Shown: positions 28,225 to 32,360 of the stretch, piece by piece
Layout: the number at the start of each line of letters is the position of its first letter
Position numbering within the stretch: the stretch's first letter is position 1
NCBI GenBank assembly: GCA_002701645.1
Contig: NZWP01000003.1
Location: 1 to 32,360 of the forward strand
Reading direction: 5' to 3'
From: Fidelibacterota bacterium
Lineage (GTDB): Bacteria > Fidelibacterota > Marinisomatia > Marinisomatales > Marinisomataceae
Length of the DNA stretch: 32,360 bases
The notes under the pieces: model-generated
What the model saw: the letters and a program-made list of their open reading frames with translations, nothing else
Databases searched by the model: none
What the model was told of the DNA's origin: nothing
Made by a program: the position numbers and the translations under genes

Positions 28225-28399
28225 AGTGTATTTGTCTTTCATCTTTTAGCATTCCAATAGTTTCGTTCATAAATCTATTTCTATCTTCTCTGGTTTTAAA
28301 AACCCAAATACAAACAGTGTCTTTGCTGTGATAGATTGCTTTCAATTCATCATCAATATCACAAATTTCTTGTGGTATATCTGTTTTGATACAAATCAT
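28205..28399 (-). CDS. Small (64-aa) uncharacterised protein; internal ATG 28399 preferred over the 98-aa ORF
   Basis: With ATG 28399 the gene starts 1 bp after the guaA stop (28401); the longer form would overlap the guaA 3' end by about 100 bp in another frame. Confidence 0.6.
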   Translation of the reverse strand: MICIKTDIPQEICDIDDELKAIYHSKDTVCIWVFKTREDRNRFMNETIGMLKDERQIHYEKNYS

Positions 28400-28400
28400 G

Positions 28401-29945
28401 TCATTCCCATTCAATTGTAGCCGGCGGCTTACCCGTACAATCATAAACAACTCTACTGACTGTTGAGATTTCATTGACAATACGATTAGAAACTTTTCCA
28501 ATAAAGTCGTAAGGAAGATGAGCCCATGTGGCTGTCATAAAATCAACAGTCTCTACTGCTCTTAAAGCTAAAACATCTTCATATCTTCTCTCATCACCAA
28601 CAACACCTACTGATTTTACAGGAAGGTATACAACAAAGGCTTGACTCAAAGAGTCATACAAGTTTGCTGCTTTTAATTCATCAATAAAAATCTTATCCGC
28701 TTTTTGTAATATGTCAATTCTATCTTTTGTTACTTCTCCCATAATTCTAATGCCTAATCCAGGTCCAGGAAATGGATGTCTTTTTAAAATGTGCTCAGGA
28801 GTATGTAATTCTTTTCCAATCTTTTTCACTTCATCTTTGAATAAATCTCTAATAGGCTCTACTAATTTCAAATCCATTCTTTCTGGCAATCCACCCACAT
28901 TATGATGCGATTTAATTACGCTAGATTTATCTCCATCAGATGATGATTCAATCACATCTGGATAAATAGTCCCTTGTGCAAGCCATTGAACATCTTTAAT
29001 CTTCTTTGCTTCTTTTTCAAAAACGTCAATAAATGTATTTCCGATAATTACTCTTTTCTTTTCTGGATCGGTCACGCCTTTTAGTCGATTCAGGAAAATA
29101 TCGCTAGCTTCTGATAACTGAATATTAATTCCTAAGTCTTGAAACGTACTCATCACTTCTTCTACTTCATCCAATCTTAGTAACCCATGATCTACAAAAA
29201 TACAAATTAGATTTTCTTTAATGCATTTATCTAACAGCATTGCAACTACAGATGAATCTACTCCACCAGATAAGCCAAGCAATACCTTGTCATTACCTAC
29301 TTGATCTTTCACAGCAGCAATCATTGACTTTATGATGTCTGAAGTCTCCCAATTTTTTTCACATTTACAGACCGTATAAACAAAGTTACTTAAAATCTTT
29401 GATCCTTGATTAGTATGTGTGACTTCTGGATGAAATTGCAATCCAAACCATAACTTTTCTTTATTCTGAAATCCAGCAATCGAACAATTATCAGATTTTG
29501 CTATTGTAGTAAAATTATCAGGTAGTTTACCTACTTTGTCACCATGGCTCATCCATACATCTAGTGAATCATCAGTTAAATGAACTCCATCAAATAATAT
29601 AGAGTGTTCTACTTGTTTTACATTGGCATGACCAAATTCTCTTTTATCAGAACTAACAACCATACCACCTAATTCTTGAGCCATCGTTTGCATTCCATAA
29701 CAAATACCCAAGAGCGGAGTGTGAAAATCAAATAAGGCTTTATTAATTTTAGGTGTATTCGCTTTTGTTACTGTTTCTGGGCCTCCAGATAGAATAATAC
29801 CCATCGGATTGAATGATTGAATCTTATCTGTATCAACATCACAAGGAAGTACGACAGAAAATACCCCAATTTCTCTTACACGTCGCGCAATTAGCTGTGT
29901 ATATTGAGATCCAAAGTCTAGAATGATAATTGTATTATTATTCAT
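28401..29945 (-). CDS. guaA: GMP synthase (glutamine-hydrolysing)
   Basis: [45 protein letters not shown]-terminal [18 protein letters not shown]. Confidence 0.98.
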   Translation of the reverse strand: MNNNTIIILDFGSQYTQLIARRVREIGVFSVVLPCDVDTDKIQSFNPMGIILSGGPETVTKANTPKINKALFDFHTPLLGICYGMQTMAQELGGMVVSSDKREFGHANVKQVEHSILFDGVHLTDDSLDVWMSHGDKVGKLPDNFTTIAKSDNCSIAGFQNKEKLWFGLQFHPEVTHTNQGSKILSNFVYTVCKCEKNWETSDIIKSMIAAVKDQVGNDKVLLGLSGGVDSSVVAMLLDKCIKENLICIFVDHGLLRLDEVEEVMSTFQDLGINIQLSEASDIFLNRLKGVTDPEKKRVIIGNTFIDVFEKEAKKIKDVQWLAQGTIYPDVIESSSDGDKSSVIKSHHNVGGLPERMDLKLVEPIRDLFKDEVKKIGKELHTPEHILKRHPFPGPGLGIRIMGEVTKDRIDILQKADKIFIDELKAANLYDSLSQAFVVYLPVKSVGVVGDERRYEDVLALRAVETVDFMTATWAHLPYDFIGKVSNRIVNEISTVSRVVYDCTGKPPATIEWE

Positions 29946-30763
29946 TTTAAGAGAGATAATATGTTGTCTAATTTATTCTGTAAATTATTTCTATCTACTA
30001 CCAAATCTATAAATCCTTTTTCTAATAAAAATTCTGCAGTCTGAAAATTATCTGGTAATTCTTGATTTATAGTTTGCTTAATAACCCGCTGACCAGCAAA
30101 TCCAATTAATGCTTTAGGTTCTGCTATAGTAATATCTGCTTGCATTCCAAAGCTTGCAGTAACTCCGCCTGTAGTAGGATAGGTAAGAATTGAGATATAC
30201 AGTCCTCCTTTTTTTGCAAATTTTGCTAAATGAGTACTTATCTTAGATAGCTGCATAAGTGATAGCGCACCTTCTTGCATTCTAGCACCGCCAGATTGAC
30301 ATAAAATAATTAATGGACAATTCTTTTTTGATGCAAAATTGATAGATTTGGAAATTTTTTCGCCTACAGCACTACCCATACTTCCACCTATGAATTTGAA
30401 ATTCATAATTGAAATCACTATTTTCTTACTATTAATTGATCCATAATAACAATCCACTGCTTCTTTATTTTCTGGCACATTTTTTAAAATGTCTTCATAT
30501 GTCTTATTGGCTTTAAAGTTTAACATATCGGTTGATAAGATATTTTCGAATAAAACTTCATATGCGTCATCAAGAATTATATCAATATACTTTTGACTAG
30601 AAATTGGAAAATGAAAATTACAATGATGGCAAATAAAATTTGCGGACTCTAACTCTGGACTATAAAGAATTTCACCGCAATTACATTTTTTCCATAAATC
30701 ACTAGGCAGTTCTTTCTTATTCGAATCTTGAATATTTTTATCTTTTCTTGTAAACCAATTCAT
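29942..30763 (-). CDS. accD: Acetyl-CoA carboxylase carboxyltransferase subunit beta
   Basis: N-terminal zinc ribbon [64 protein letters not shown]. Confidence 0.96.
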   Translation of the reverse strand: MNWFTRKDKNIQDSNKKELPSDLWKKCNCGEILYSPELESANFICHHCNFHFPISSQKYIDIILDDAYEVLFENILSTDMLNFKANKTYEDILKNVPENKEAVDCYYGSINSKKIVISIMNFKFIGGSMGSAVGEKISKSINFASKKNCPLIILCQSGGARMQEGALSLMQLSKISTHLAKFAKKGGLYISILTYPTTGGVTASFGMQADITIAEPKALIGFAGQRVIKQTINQELPDNFQTAEFLLEKGFIDLVVDRNNLQNKLDNILSLLK

Positions 30764-31413
30764 TATTTTCCCGTATTAAACGATCCTATGTAGTTAGGTA
30801 CTAAGTTGTTAATAGATTTTGTTTTTAACAAATCAAAATTTTTCATCCCTATCTCTAATATATCTTTCACTGCAGGAGCAACAAGATTAACGTTTGAAGA
30901 TAGGGTGTTAATACTATCGATTAAATGTTCTGGACCATAATACATTATCATTCCATTATTTTTTGATGATAAATCCTTAATAGATATTGATGTAGGATCT
31001 TCCTCTGAAATATAAGAATCATTTTTTAATATATACCTCGATTGATAAACTGTACTCCCATGTGAGTGTATGATAACTGTCACTAAATCTTCTGTAAGAT
31101 CTTTTACTCTAGGCAACAACACTAAATCAAAAGTGGATATTGGAATAATAGGGATATTTAATGTGAGCGCCAATCCTTTAGCATAACTTAACCCTATTCT
31201 AAGTCCAGTGAATGACCCTGGTCCCATCGATACTGCAATTCCATCTAATTCCTTAAATGTTAATGACAGTTTATTCATCATTTTTTCTATCATGACAGGC
31301 AAGCTAGTTGCACTGTCGTTATTAATCGCTGAAGATGATTCATATATATCTTTACCGACACTAATAGCAACACTGCATTGCTTTGAAGACGATTCAATTC
31401 CTAGGATATTCAT
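30763..31413 (-). CDS. tsaB: tRNA t6A biosynthesis protein TsaB (YeaZ)
   Basis: NILGIESSSKQCSVAI; GPGSFTGLRIGLSYAKGLAL. Confidence 0.95.
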   Translation of the reverse strand: MNILGIESSSKQCSVAISVGKDIYESSSAINNDSATSLPVMIEKMMNKLSLTFKELDGIAVSMGPGSFTGLRIGLSYAKGLALTLNIPIIPISTFDLVLLPRVKDLTEDLVTVIIHSHGSTVYQSRYILKNDSYISEEDPTSISIKDLSSKNNGMIMYYGPEHLIDSINTLSSNVNLVAPAVKDILEIGMKNFDLLKTKSINNLVPNYIGSFNTGK

Positions 31414-31838
31414 TATAGTATCGTTATCAATCTTTCATTATCGGATATATGTTCAAATTGTATTTCAATTTTATTGTTTATATCAATGCTCTCAATTAAT
31501 TCTGGCCATTCTATTAATGTAATTGCTTTATGATTACTTAAATACTCTAATCCACCAATTTCTAAAAATTCACCTATTGATTTTAATCGATATAAATCAA
31601 AATGATATAAATATTGATCATTCAATGAGTATTCATTTAAAATTGGATAGGTTGGAGATAAAATAATATCATCAAAGCCTAATCCTTCAGAAAATCCTTT
31701 AGAAAAAGTAGTTTTTCCAGAACCTAGATCTCCTCTTAAGAGAATCACAGATCCATATGCTACTGAATGAGCAAAATTCTTTGCAAAATTAAATGTTTCT
31801 TCTGACGAAGTTGATTTGAATGATTTTGTTGACTGCAT
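31413..31838 (-). CDS. tsaE: tRNA t6A biosynthesis ATPase TsaE (YjeE); start corrected to ATG 31838
   Basis: Walker A LLRGDLGSGKTTFSKG, SPTYPILNEY, HFDLYRL. The tracked start at 31922 lies inside the 5S rRNA; MQSTKSFKSTSSEETFNFAKNFA fits a normal TsaE N-terminus. Confidence 0.94.
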   Translation of the reverse strand: MQSTKSFKSTSSEETFNFAKNFAHSVAYGSVILLRGDLGSGKTTFSKGFSEGLGFDDIILSPTYPILNEYSLNDQYLYHFDLYRLKSIGEFLEIGGLEYLSNHKAITLIEWPELIESIDINNKIEIQFEHISDNERLITIL

Positions 31839-31874
31839 ATTAGATGTAATATACAAATATAAAGAAAAAATAAA

Positions 31875-31993
<119 letters not shown>

Positions 31994-32057
31994 AGCTTTA
32001 TGGAAATTTAATCGCGATTTTATCAGAATATTAAAACACAAGTCATAAAAAAACTAT

Positions 32058-32360
32058 TGAGAAAAGCCTTCGAAAAATTAGTACTACTCGGCTGAATGCA
32101 TTGCTGCACTTACACCTATAGCCTATCAACGTCGTCATCTCCAACGATTCTTATTATCTTACGATATGAGAAATCTAATCTTAGGATGGGCTTCGTGCTT
32201 ATATGCTTTCAGCGCTTATCCCTTCCAAACGTAGCTACCCAGCAATGCATCTGATGATACAACTGGTAAACCAGAGGTTTGTCCACTTCGGTCCTCTCGT
32301 ACTAGAAGCAGATTCCTTCAAATTTCTTACGCCCACAGCGGATAGAGACCGAACTGTCTC
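32058..32360 (-). rRNA. rrl: 23S ribosomal RNA, 3' end only (truncated by window edge)
   Basis: Minus strand contains gagacagttcggtctctatccgctgtgggcg, ctagtacgagaggaccgaagtgg (sarcin-ricin loop) and gatgacgacgttgataggctataggtgtaagtgcagcaatgc. The exact 3' end is approximate. Confidence 0.96.

Noticed and set aside
31208-31522. 104-aa plus-strand ORF over tsaB/tsaE
   Set aside because: Antisense to two well-supported genes.

Overview
The window is an AT-rich, very gene-dense bacterial chromosome segment. My best guess is an FCB-superphylum marine lineage such as Marinimicrobia/SAR406, but this is low-confidence and rests on gene content and promoter style only. At the right edge, on the minus strand, are the 3' end of a 23S rRNA gene and a complete 5S rRNA gene. 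After the 5S, about 29.5 kb of genes (31838 down to 2343) lie on the same minus strand with almost no intergenic space: tsaE, tsaB, accD, guaA, a small ORF, a sulfatase, a GNAT, a fatty acid hydroxylase, glmS, a small membrane protein, a MORN-repeat protein, a DUF6122-like protein, an LpoA-like TPR plus periplasmic-binding protein, pgeF, uppP, a PutP-like symporter, holA, an ECF sigma factor with anti-sigma, a TPR lipoprotein, a LolB/DUF4292-like lipoprotein, a glycan cassette (two GT2, one GT4, a Wzx-like flippase, a YfhO-like protein), yajC, def, fmt, a PASTA protein, an unknown lipoprotein and hflX. The left end has a plus-strand DAACS symporter that converges on and overlaps hflX. It is divergent, across a 41-bp spacer, from an SSS-family symporter truncated by the window edge. 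I see no CRISPR, transposon, prophage, toxin-antitoxin or recognisable defence system. Most genes are housekeeping. The observations most worth a second look are the rRNA-to-protein gene organisation, the 41-bp divergent promoter region with an FCB-type -7 motif, a few poorly characterised lipoprotein or periplasmic genes, and an AccD zinc-ribbon variant.
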